A stretch of DNA of 64,000 nucleotides from Acidobacteriota bacterium (lineage in GTDB: Bacteria > Acidobacteriota > Terriglobia > Bryobacterales > Bryobacteraceae): contig JAKOTR010000032.1 in assembly GCA_029776225.1 (NCBI GenBank), positions 1 to 64,000 on the forward strand, read 5' to 3'. The position numbers were made by a program, and so were the translations under genes. Below the pieces are notes generated by a model that saw only the letters and a list, made by a program, of their open reading frames with translations, did not search any database and was not told the DNA's origin. Shown here in pieces: positions 35,354 through 42,324 of this stretch (positions within the stretch are counted from its first letter, which is position 1; every line of letters begins with the position of its first letter).

Positions 35354-35359
35354 TTTCCC
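35320..35359 (-). promoter_or_regulatory. Programmed -1 frameshift signal
   Basis: The heptamer G GGA AAC lies at complement(35353..35359) in the correct zero-frame phase, two codons before the chaperone stop TGA. After a 9-nt spacer a hairpin follows at complement(35320..35343): GGGAG, one bulged T, GGCC, loop CGAGC, GGCC, CTCCC. This is the arrangement of known phage gpG/gpGT frameshift sites. Confidence 0.75.
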
Positions 35360-35958
35360 TCGCGCTCCTCAAAGCCGGCCTCCAGAGCATCAATGGCGGC
35401 CTTCACTGCTACCGCTTGGTGGATGATCGGGACCGCACCAGCGTAACCCTCCGTCGTCTGGCAGAGCTTCTGGTAGAGCGCGCCGGCAGCGGCCAGATTC
35501 ACAGTCAGCTCCTGGCGGTTGAACGGCAGATCCAGGATGCGGGCGAAGCCGCGGCGGTACTCGATCACGTCCTTGGCGCTCGGCATGCACAGCACATGCA
35601 CGGTGGTCCCGCCGGGCACGCGCACCAGAACGCGAAAGGCCCCGGCCTCCGGTACGACATCATCCACCTCGGCCTGGCTCAACTGCTCGATGATCCGGCT
35701 GGCCTCGTAGGCATCGACTTCATCGCCTTCGTCGATGCGGATCTTGCGGAACAACGCCGCATCCACCTCTTCGGCATTCGGGATAGTCGTCTCTGAGACA
35801 CCGCGCCCGAACTGTTTGATGACGATCTTGCGGCGCCGTTGGCGTTCGATCCACTCCTCATCGGTTGGGAAGCGGACCTTCACCGTGCGCGTGCCCTCGG
35901 CCGAGCGAAGCTGGATCTCGACCTGGCGCCCTGAATCGAATACGTTGCTGGTTTCCAT
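35347..35958 (-). CDS. Tail assembly chaperone (gpG-like)
   Basis: The product has 203 residues; ATG 35958 has GGGAGGAG just upstream. The protein is acidic/helical, with EGTRTVKVRFPTDEEWIERQ, then KIVIKQFGRG, DEGDEVDAYEASRIIEQLS and a C-terminal helix near KAAIDALEAGFEEREGNS. It lies between tail tube and tape measure, the canonical site. Its last codons contain the -1 slippery heptamer, and the downstream frame supplies the T-part. Standard frame product is the G form and would be in excess. Confidence 0.75.
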   Translation of the reverse strand: METSNVFDSGRQVEIQLRSAEGTRTVKVRFPTDEEWIERQRRRKIVIKQFGRGVSETTIPNAEEVDAALFRKIRIDEGDEVDAYEASRIIEQLSQAEVDDVVPEAGAFRVLVRVPGGTTVHVLCMPSAKDVIEYRRGFARILDLPFNRQELTVNLAAAGALYQKLCQTTEGYAGAVPIIHQAVAVKAAIDALEAGFEEREGNS

Positions 35959-35969
35959 AACTCCTCCCA

Positions 35970-37001
35970 TCAGCCGATGTTGTCCTGGCTGCACTTGGCG
36001 ACCGCGGTGAGGAGGCCGTTGGTCGTATCCCACAGCGGAGTGCACTCTACCTCCACCGTGACGATCCCGTCGGTGTCCCCGACCACCGCCGTACGGAAAG
36101 CGACCTTGTGGAAGGTCACCTCGAGCGAGTGGTAGTCGCTGCCCGAGATCAGCTCCCCCTGAAGACTGACGACCGCCGTGCCCGTGGTCTGGTTGCGGAG
36201 CTTCGTCAGTTCAGTCGAGCCGTGCTCAAAGCGGGCCGTGAACTTGAGCGAGGCCTCGCGGTCGCCGAACTCCAGGCGCCCCCGGATAGCCGCACCGTCC
36301 TGCGTGCCCGAGCCGGGATAAAAGCCCGAGTCGAGCCTGAGGTTGTTCTTGAAGCCGAACTCCAGCGAGACCAGGTTGCGGCTGGTGACGTAGTCCACGC
36401 CGTTGATCGTGACCTGGGCGCTCGCGCCAGGTAGCAGATGCTCGGTGGTGCCGGCCGGCAGCGTGATCCCGCTCGGCTCCACCAGCTTGCCCGAGCCGGC
36501 GAAGTTGATCGTGATGCGCGAGTTTGCCCGGCCCGGTCCCGAGCCGACCGTGATGGTGAAATCCTCGATCACGCAGCCTATCGCCATGCGGTCAAGGACC
36601 GCATTGGCACCCTGGCGGATGGCCTCGATGAAGGAGAAGGCCGGCAGCTCGATGCCGCCCGTGACCGGATCCTGTGGCGTACAGGTGTAGGTGATCACAG
36701 GCGGCGTGCCGCTTTTGACGCGGTTGCCCAAGCCAAAGACAAACGCCCAGGCGGCAATCTCGCTGGTGAGAAACTTCTCGATCGAGCCGCTCACGTCCCA
36801 GTGCGATTTGAACGTCTGGGTGGCGAACTCGTGCCCTTTGCCGAGCTCGGCCGCATCGTTCTCCGTGTTCAGCGTCACGGTCGAAAGCGCGGCATTGGTC
36901 TTGGTCAGGCTCCAGATGTCGCCGGAGACGTTGGGCGTCGAGAGATCGGTCTGCTTCTTGTAGCCGAAGCCGATCTTGGTTTCACGGATGTTGGCGGGCA
37001 T
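35970..37001 (-). CDS. Phage major tail tube protein
   Basis: The product has 343 residues, starting MPANIRETKIGFGYKKQTDL, with AGGAG upstream of ATG 37001. The protein is dominated by beta strands: DAAELGKGHEFATQTFKSHWD, split as DAAELGKGHE and FATQTFKSHWDVSGSIEKFL; then ITINFAGSGKLVEPSGIT; ASLKFTARFEHGST; VSLQGELISGSDYHSLEVTF. Homologous tube proteins show this double beta-sandwich with a long N-terminal hairpin. It is placed after the tail terminator and before the chaperones. It is larger than lambda gpV, probably with an added surface domain. Confidence 0.75.
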   Translation of the reverse strand: MPANIRETKIGFGYKKQTDLSTPNVSGDIWSLTKTNAALSTVTLNTENDAAELGKGHEFATQTFKSHWDVSGSIEKFLTSEIAAWAFVFGLGNRVKSGTPPVITYTCTPQDPVTGGIELPAFSFIEAIRQGANAVLDRMAIGCVIEDFTITVGSGPGRANSRITINFAGSGKLVEPSGITLPAGTTEHLLPGASAQVTINGVDYVTSRNLVSLEFGFKNNLRLDSGFYPGSGTQDGAAIRGRLEFGDREASLKFTARFEHGSTELTKLRNQTTGTAVVSLQGELISGSDYHSLEVTFHKVAFRTAVVGDTDGIVTVEVECTPLWDTTNGLLTAVAKCSQDNIG

Positions 37002-37002
37002 C

Positions 37003-37473
37003 TCAATCTCCTATCTCGGTGAAGCTCACCGTGACTTCGAAATAGTCGGTTCCTTGCTCGTCGCTGGCGCGCTGGATCGAAGGCAGATCCATCGGGTGGC
37101 AGCGCGGGTGGACCGTGGTGTAGAGCATCTTCAGCGCACTCCCGGCGGGCACGCCGTTGACGATCAGATCAAACAGCCGGTAGTAAGCCGTGGGCGGGTC
37201 GCCTTCGAGCGTCTCCCGCGCGCGGAGGTAAAGCGAGAGGTTGTGCCTCCAGGCTTCGCCTGCGCCGAAGCTGCCCGGTGTGGTGCCCTGCCAGGCGACC
37301 AGGATCGAGGGCACCGGCATCTCGTAGATGGCCAGCGGCAGGCTGACGCGTTTGGGGTAGAGGTCGTGGTAGGCATAGATCCTTTGCGGGTCGCCTTCCA
37401 TCTCGGCGACCAGCTCCGGGATGGCGCGGAGCTTTTCGACCAAGGCATCGACCAGCTCGGCCGGGTTGATCAT
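37003..37473 (-). CDS. Tail terminator-like protein
   Basis: The product has 156 residues; ATG 37473 overlaps the previous gene by ATGA. It opens MINPAELVDALVEKLRAIPELV and continues with beta strands SVPSILVAWQGT-like (seen as VPSILVAWQGTTPG), TYYRLFDLIVNG and GTDYFEVTVSFTEIGD. Order and pattern fit tail-terminator proteins of long-tailed phages, which cap the tail tube and join it to the head. It is followed directly by the tail tube gene. Confidence 0.6.
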   Translation of the reverse strand: MINPAELVDALVEKLRAIPELVAEMEGDPQRIYAYHDLYPKRVSLPLAIYEMPVPSILVAWQGTTPGSFGAGEAWRHNLSLYLRARETLEGDPPTAYYRLFDLIVNGVPAGSALKMLYTTVHPRCHPMDLPSIQRASDEQGTDYFEVTVSFTEIGD

Positions 37474-37928
37474 GACTGTCTGCCTCCGAGCAAGCGCTCG
37501 ACGACCAGCCGGGGCGTGATCTCGTGCAGGAGGCGGCGGGCGGCCTCGATGACTGCGGCGCGGTTGCGCGGCGAGAAGACCAGCCAGGGTTCACGACGCA
37601 TGTTGGCCAGTCCCTTGATGCGCTCCTTGCGGGAGGTGAGCGCCGCCTTGGCCGCGCGCTCACTGACCGTCCGCACGGAGAGGTTGCCGAGCATGCTGCC
37701 GGTGAGCGAGAGGTCGCGCACCGCGCGCCGGCGCAGTCGCTTTGACTTGTAGATCGCATAGCGCTTGGTGAGCGGCTTGGCCGGCCCGTCCGTTGGTCCC
37801 AGGCCGGCGGCCAGGCGGTTTTTCACCGCCGCCAGCCCGACGGTGCCCAGCTTGAGCATCTCAAGCTGGCGAAAGTTCAGATGATCCACCCGGAGCTGCT
37901 TGCGGAACCAGATGCGAACGCTCGGCAC
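37470..37928 (-). CDS. Head-tail connector / virion morphogenesis protein (gp10/HK97-like)
   Basis: The product has 152 residues and starts at GTG 37928, 3 bp after its upstream neighbour's stop. It is very basic with many Arg/Lys: RIWFRKQLRVDHLNFRQLEM, then RYAIYKSKRLRRRAVRDL, REPWLVFSPRNRAAVIEAAR. This type of short basic protein with a late FSP segment occurs between connector and tail terminator in Mu- and HK97-type modules, where it takes part in head completion. Assignment rests chiefly on order. Confidence 0.5.
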   Translation of the reverse strand: MPSVRIWFRKQLRVDHLNFRQLEMLKLGTVGLAAVKNRLAAGLGPTDGPAKPLTKRYAIYKSKRLRRRAVRDLSLTGSMLGNLSVRTVSERAAKAALTSRKERIKGLANMRREPWLVFSPRNRAAVIEAARRLLHEITPRLVVERLLGGRQS

Positions 37929-37931
37929 GAA

Positions 37932-38240
37932 TCACACCGTTCGGTTAAAATGCAGCACCAGCCGGAGGCCGCCCTCGGCGTCAGCTTCAAGATCCACGAC
38001 CTTATAGATGGAGCCGTCCACGGCAACCTCATCGCCCCGTGCGGGCGGCTCTGGGAAGGCCACCGCCCGCACGAACAGCAACGCGTAGACGCCCGGCGCT
38101 GCGTTCTCAGGCCGAGCCCCGCTGTCCACAATGCCCGTGACCGTAAACGGATCGCCCGCCGCCGGTGTGTAGGTGATCTGGCGGCCGAAAGCGCGCAGGC
38201 AGGCCTCGTCAGCCCGACCGACCGAATCGGCGAACGCCAT
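37932..38240 (-). CDS. Head-tail joining protein (gpFII-like)
   Basis: The product has 102 residues; ATG 38240 overlaps the preceding stop by one base. The N-terminal helix (MAFADSVGRADEACLRAFG) is followed by a small beta-barrel: FTVTGIVDSGARPE, YALLFVRAVAF, GDEVAVDGSIYKVVDLEAD, GLRLVLHFNR. This is the layout of lambda gpFII-like tail-attachment proteins, which close the head and bind the tail. It lies directly after the head-decoration gene. Confidence 0.6.
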   Translation of the reverse strand: MAFADSVGRADEACLRAFGRQITYTPAAGDPFTVTGIVDSGARPENAAPGVYALLFVRAVAFPEPPARGDEVAVDGSIYKVVDLEADAEGGLRLVLHFNRTV

Positions 38241-38581
38241 CAGGAGATGAAGGCACCATTGAGCCGGACGCGGCCCGTAGCATCGCCGTCCGCGGCCGCC
38301 TTGACCGCAACGCCGATCAGTTTATTGCCGGTCGAGGTCTTGGTCGCGCGCTCGTTGGTGTTGTCCCAGTAGACGAGATCACCGGCCGACCAAGCCGTGC
38401 CGGCGCCAGTCTCGCGCGTGAGATCGAAGACGCCCTCGACCTGAAACTCCCCCTCGGCTCCGCTCGCCACGTCGCCCGCAGCCACGCCGAAGATCGAGCC
38501 GACCAGCGCCCCGCCGCCCGGGCTGACGGCATAGGGCGCCGCCAGCGTCAGAATCTTTCCCGCTTGCACGTAGTTCTTCAC
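38240..38581 (-). CDS. DUF2190-like head decoration protein
   Basis: The product has 113 residues with a GTG start at 38581; AAGGAGGA precedes it by 7 bp. It reads MKNYVQAGKILTLAAPYAV, GALVGSIFGVAAGD, GVFDLTRETG, WSAGDLVYWDNTN and LIGVAVKAAADGDATGRVRL. That is the characteristic order of DUF2190 proteins, small trimeric capsid decoration or fibre proteins near the capsid gene of Mu-like phages. It lies 11 bp after the capsid fusion gene. Confidence 0.8.
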   Translation of the reverse strand: MKNYVQAGKILTLAAPYAVSPGGGALVGSIFGVAAGDVASGAEGEFQVEGVFDLTRETGAGTAWSAGDLVYWDNTNERATKTSTGNKLIGVAVKAAADGDATGRVRLNGAFIS

Positions 38582-38592
38582 GTCGTTCCTCC

Positions 38593-40464
38593 TTAGGCGC
38601 CCGCGTTCTTCTGCATCCCGCGCCAGTCGATCGCCTTGGCGCCGAAGTCCAGGCGGGCCTTGATTTCAACGCCGTCCACCTCGAAGCCCTGGCGCGTCTC
38701 GATGTAGACGCCGTCCTGCCCTTCGAGATAGGCGTATTCGATGGTGTCGATCTGATCGGGCGAGGCGAACAGGTACCAAGCCGTGGTGCTCGCCGCGTCC
38801 AGGCGCGGTTCGGCCACCGGCGTGAGTGCCCGGATGTATTCGGGCACAACGTTGGCCGTCTGCGCCGGCGCCAGGTTCGCCGCCACAAGCTGAAAGGCGG
38901 TGAGCTGCAACGCCACCGGCACGGCCAGATACCGCGCCTGCACGTTCAGCGTGGTGGCGCCGTCCAGGCCCTTCTGTTTGGCCATCGCCGCCATGCCCGC
39001 GCCCAAGCCCGTCAAGCCCAGGGCGCTGCCCGAGCCAGTGTTGAGGTTCGCGTGGTTGGCGTGGAACAACGCCACACCGTCGCCCATCGCGGGATTCGAG
39101 GTGATGATGCCCCAGACGGTGTCGCTCTCGAGCGTCGCCGCCGCTACGCCGAAGCCTGCCGGGATGCGCGTGAAGGCGCCCAGATCGTCATTGATGATCA
39201 CCTGGCGGGTGATCCCGACGATCCGCCCGTAAGTCGCCAGCTTGTAGGTTTCCTTCGACTCGGCGATCGAGCCGTAGGTGAACTCGCCCTTCTCGTTGAC
39301 CTTCTGGAGCGCCGGCGATTCGCCGAGCTGAAGCGCGTTGATGTTCTTGAAGTCGGCCGCCGTGCGCCGCCGCGAAAACGGCAAGAACGTTCGCGGGTAC
39401 GCCTTGTAGGCCTGGCGCAGGGTCTTGTTGGCCACATCCGCCAGGATGTAGGGGAAGTCCGAGGTCGAAAGCGCCAGCTTGGCGATCTCGTTGCGGCTCA
39501 GGCGCCGCGTCCGCGTGCCGGCGGCCTCCAGGCACTCCCGCCCCAGGTCAAGCAGCGTCATGCCAAGCCAGTCCCTGCCCAAGTCCTCCTTGAGTGGAAA
39601 CAGCTTCGGGTCATACCGGTGAAGCAGCGAGGCCGCGATGCCGGCCCTGCGCGTGTCCGCCTCGTCGCGGGTGACCACGGCGGTGGCGCTGCGAATGGGC
39701 GTTTCTTCGCTGCGCCGCGCCAGCTCATCGAGCGCCAGCCGGCGGAACTCCTCGACCGCGGTGCCGCACTCGATGTGCTCGGCGATGAGCCGGGCGTCGA
39801 GCTTGGCCGTCCGCCCGATCTTGTCCAACTCCAGGATGCGGGTCCGCTCAGCCAGCGCCGCGGCCTGCCGCTCCGCATCCACGTTCACTTCGTTACGGGC
39901 TTCTCCGCCCGTTTCGGTGATGGTCTCTTCCATCGTTTGCTCCTGTGGGCCAGTTGCCCGTTCGAACTTGAATCCCGCACCCGGGTCGGCGCCGATCGGC
40001 ACCAGCGAAACCTCCTCGGGTTCCCAGTCGGTCACCAGGATCTGGCGCAGGGCGGCTCCCTCGGGCGTTACGTCCTTGAGCGCGTGAATGGCCACGCCCA
40101 TCGAGGCGTTGCGCAGGATGCCGTCCTCGACGTCCCGCCAGATCGGGGTGACATCCTCGCGTTTGGAGAAACGCACGATCGCCTTGCCCGCGCCGCTTTC
40201 GATCCAGGCCTTGGCGATCACGCCGATCACGTCGGCCACGGTGTAGTCGCGGTGAGAGTTCAAAAGCGGCGCCGAACCGCTCGCCAGCCGCTCCAGCCGC
40301 ACCGCGCCCGGCTCCATCGAGAAACGCATCTCGTAAGGACCACGCGCGTCGTAGCGCCGGACGGCGGCGCCGGTGTACCAAGTGAGCGTCGCCGTGCGTT
40401 CGTCATGGTCGGCTGGAGCGAGGGCCTCAAACCGTGCTTCCAGCCGCTCTCTCTTGAGGGTCAT
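38593..40464 (-). CDS. Prohead protease-major capsid fusion protein
   Basis: The product has 623 residues from ATG 40464 (AAGGAG 7 bp upstream). Residues about 15-170 form an HK97-type (S78/U35) prohead protease: EMRFSMEPGAV, LLNSHRDY containing the His, and RNASMGVAI containing the probable nucleophile Ser. A Glu/Thr-rich linker (TGPQEQTMEETITETGG) and a helical scaffold-like region follow. From about 300, SDFPYILADVANKTLRQAYK and PALQKVNEKGEFTYGS are the Mu gpT-type capsid fold to the end. The fused protease would be cut off during maturation. No separate scaffold gene is present. Confidence 0.85.
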   Translation of the reverse strand: MTLKRERLEARFEALAPADHDERTATLTWYTGAAVRRYDARGPYEMRFSMEPGAVRLERLASGSAPLLNSHRDYTVADVIGVIAKAWIESGAGKAIVRFSKREDVTPIWRDVEDGILRNASMGVAIHALKDVTPEGAALRQILVTDWEPEEVSLVPIGADPGAGFKFERATGPQEQTMEETITETGGEARNEVNVDAERQAAALAERTRILELDKIGRTAKLDARLIAEHIECGTAVEEFRRLALDELARRSEETPIRSATAVVTRDEADTRRAGIAASLLHRYDPKLFPLKEDLGRDWLGMTLLDLGRECLEAAGTRTRRLSRNEIAKLALSTSDFPYILADVANKTLRQAYKAYPRTFLPFSRRRTAADFKNINALQLGESPALQKVNEKGEFTYGSIAESKETYKLATYGRIVGITRQVIINDDLGAFTRIPAGFGVAAATLESDTVWGIITSNPAMGDGVALFHANHANLNTGSGSALGLTGLGAGMAAMAKQKGLDGATTLNVQARYLAVPVALQLTAFQLVAANLAPAQTANVVPEYIRALTPVAEPRLDAASTTAWYLFASPDQIDTIEYAYLEGQDGVYIETRQGFEVDGVEIKARLDFGAKAIDWRGMQKNAGA

Positions 40465-41941
40465 TTTGAAGCTCCTTCTGCTGGGTGCCGCTCTGCGTGA
40501 CCCGCCGCGGGTCGCAGTCGAGCACGATGCCTTTCTCATCGAGCAGCCGGTTGATCTCGGCGATCTGTTCCAGCTGCGCGTCCGGATCGTAGCCTTGCTC
40601 GGCGATGGCCTGGCGCAGCGTCAGCGTACCCGTGCGGATGCGGTTGAGCGTCGCCAGCGAGTCCTTGTAGGGATCGACGCTACCGAAGCCCGGCGGCGTC
40701 CACTCGGCCTTGAACGGTCCCGGCTCCGGAATCTCACCAGCGGTGAACGCGACGGCAAGAAACCGCTCCCACACGGGGATGCAGAACATCGGAATGAAGA
40801 CGAGCCACCGGAAGGCCTCGATCCCGTTGCGGAAGCTGAGCAAGCCGGCGCGGTAGGAGGAGTAGTTCACCCGCGAGAGATCGCCGGTCAACTGCTCGTA
40901 AGTGAGCTGCAAACCGGTGGCGATGGTGGCTTGCTTGGCGGCGACGTAATCCCGGTAGCCGGCCACATGGCTCGGCGTCGAGAACGTGATCTCCTCACCC
41001 GGCCTGAGGTACTCGATCATGCCCGGCTCGAACGACTCGATCCGCTTGCCGGTCGCCGACTCGGTGGTCGCCGGGCCGATGCTCGGACCTTCGGGACCGT
41101 GCGGCTGGGTGACGAAGGCCGCAAAGCAGGCCTCGATCTTCTTGCGCACCAGCTCGGCTTCTTCGTACTCATCGAGGTCGCGCAGCGTAATGACCACCGG
41201 CGCCAGCCACGGCACCCCACGCACCTGACCGGGCCGGTCTTTACGATACACGTGCAGCACCTCGGAGGCGGGCACGCGGGCGCTCGTGAGGCTCCCGCGC
41301 AATGAGGTCTGCGTGACCTCTCCGGGATGGCTGCCGAACAGCCAGTAGTAAACGCGCCGGCCCACCAGGTCGAACTCGACGCCCTGGATGATGTAGCCCG
41401 TCTCGGTCTTCTGGGTCTTCGACTGATCCAGGTAGTCAGGCTCCAGAACCTGCAACTGGACAGGAATCTTGAGGCCGTCGCCGTCTCGGCGCTGGCGGAA
41501 TCGAACCAGACACTCCCCGCTCTCAAACACCGTCCGGGCGACCAGCGCCTGGATGCCGTAGAAATCGAGCTGGCCGTCCGCATCGCACTCTTCAATCCAT
41601 TCCGACCATGCGCGATCGATCTCGCGGTTCAACTCCTGGTCGCCCGTGCGCGCCTGCGCCGTAATCCCGGTCCCGATCGCATTGCCCACGACCTCAGCCA
41701 CGGCCCGCGCGGCGTACGGGTTGTTGCGGATGAGGTCCCGCGAGCGCTCGCGCAGCTTCGTGAGCGCCTGCGCGATCTCGGCGTTGGCCGAGTTACCGGT
41801 CGTGATCCAGCCGTCGGTCCGCCGGCCCGTCCGGGCGCCCTCGTAGGCCAGCCGCACCAGGTCGGCGGCGCGGCGCGCACGCAACCGGCGCAGGCCCACC
41901 TCCGGTGCCACCCACGCGATAGCCTTGTCGAGCCAGTTCAT
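40427..41941 (-). CDS. Phage portal protein (lambda gpB-like)
   Basis: The product has 504 residues. The motif pattern of lambda-family portals is seen: NAEIAQALTKLRERSRDLIRNNPYA near 50-75 (quoted in parts as ALTKLRERSRDLIRNNPYA), ARAVAEVVGNAIGTGI, ARTVFESGECLVRFRQRR, VLEPDYLD, YYWLFGSHPGE, EVLHVYRKDRPGQVRGVPW, TYEQLTGDLSRVNYSSYRAG. These are all wing, stem and crown elements of the dodecameric head vertex. It overlaps the gpW-like gene by ATGA and the start of the capsid fusion by 38 bp. Confidence 0.9.
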   Translation of the reverse strand: MNWLDKAIAWVAPEVGLRRLRARRAADLVRLAYEGARTGRRTDGWITTGNSANAEIAQALTKLRERSRDLIRNNPYAARAVAEVVGNAIGTGITAQARTGDQELNREIDRAWSEWIEECDADGQLDFYGIQALVARTVFESGECLVRFRQRRDGDGLKIPVQLQVLEPDYLDQSKTQKTETGYIIQGVEFDLVGRRVYYWLFGSHPGEVTQTSLRGSLTSARVPASEVLHVYRKDRPGQVRGVPWLAPVVITLRDLDEYEEAELVRKKIEACFAAFVTQPHGPEGPSIGPATTESATGKRIESFEPGMIEYLRPGEEITFSTPSHVAGYRDYVAAKQATIATGLQLTYEQLTGDLSRVNYSSYRAGLLSFRNGIEAFRWLVFIPMFCIPVWERFLAVAFTAGEIPEPGPFKAEWTPPGFGSVDPYKDSLATLNRIRTGTLTLRQAIAEQGYDPDAQLEQIAEINRLLDEKGIVLDCDPRRVTQSGTQQKELQNDPQERAAGSTV

Positions 41942-42141
41942 CCCTTGCTGGTCTGGGCGAAGCTGAAGCGATCCGGCGCCGTGCCCGCTTCGCTTTCAAG
42001 CGCATCCTTGATTACGGCGCGTGCCTTGAGAAGGTCATCCATCGAGCGGTAGGTGACGGTGCGGTCGCCGAAGTGGACGGTCAGCTCGCCGCTGGCGATG
42101 GCGGCTTCAATCGCATCAAGTTGCTGTTGACTCCAAGCCAT
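41938..42141 (-). CDS. gpW-like head-completion protein
   Basis: The product has 67 residues, starting MAWSQQQLDAIEAAIASGE and ending in a helix with KGxx. The layout of a long helix, a beta hairpin (LTVHFGDRTVTYRSMDDL) and a helix is that of lambda gpW-family proteins, which sit between terminase and portal genes and fill the portal channel. It abuts the previous stop and overlaps the portal start. Confidence 0.8.
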   Translation of the reverse strand: MAWSQQQLDAIEAAIASGELTVHFGDRTVTYRSMDDLLKARAVIKDALESEAGTAPDRFSFAQTSKG

Positions 42142-42324
42142 TCACTGCCTCCGCCGCTTGAAGTAGAACGTCGCGCGTGAGCCGGCTTCGCGCACGACGG
42201 AGACGAGTTCCCAGCCCTGGGTGCCGTAGTCGGCGAGTAGGTCCGGGGATTCGGCCTCGGCGGTCACCACCGTGTATTCCCACTGCGGACGGGCTGTTTC
42301 CGCCGGCATGCCTCGGATCTTCAT
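42142..42324 (-). CDS. Small DUF4177-like protein
   Basis: The product has 60 residues; ATG 42324 overlaps the terminase stop by ATGA. The core reads PQWEYTVVTAEAESPDLLAD then GTQGWELVSVVREAGSRATFYFKRR. This is the WEY...L...G-x-x-GWELV pattern of DUF4177. These short domains occur widely, also in phage operons; function unknown. Confidence 0.65.
   Translation of the reverse strand: MKIRGMPAETARPQWEYTVVTAEAESPDLLADYGTQGWELVSVVREAGSRATFYFKRRRQ

Noticed and set aside
39052-40500. Plus-strand ORF of 482 codons opposite the capsid fusion gene
   Set aside because: The opposite strand encodes a clear protease and capsid; this is a GC-rich shadow frame.
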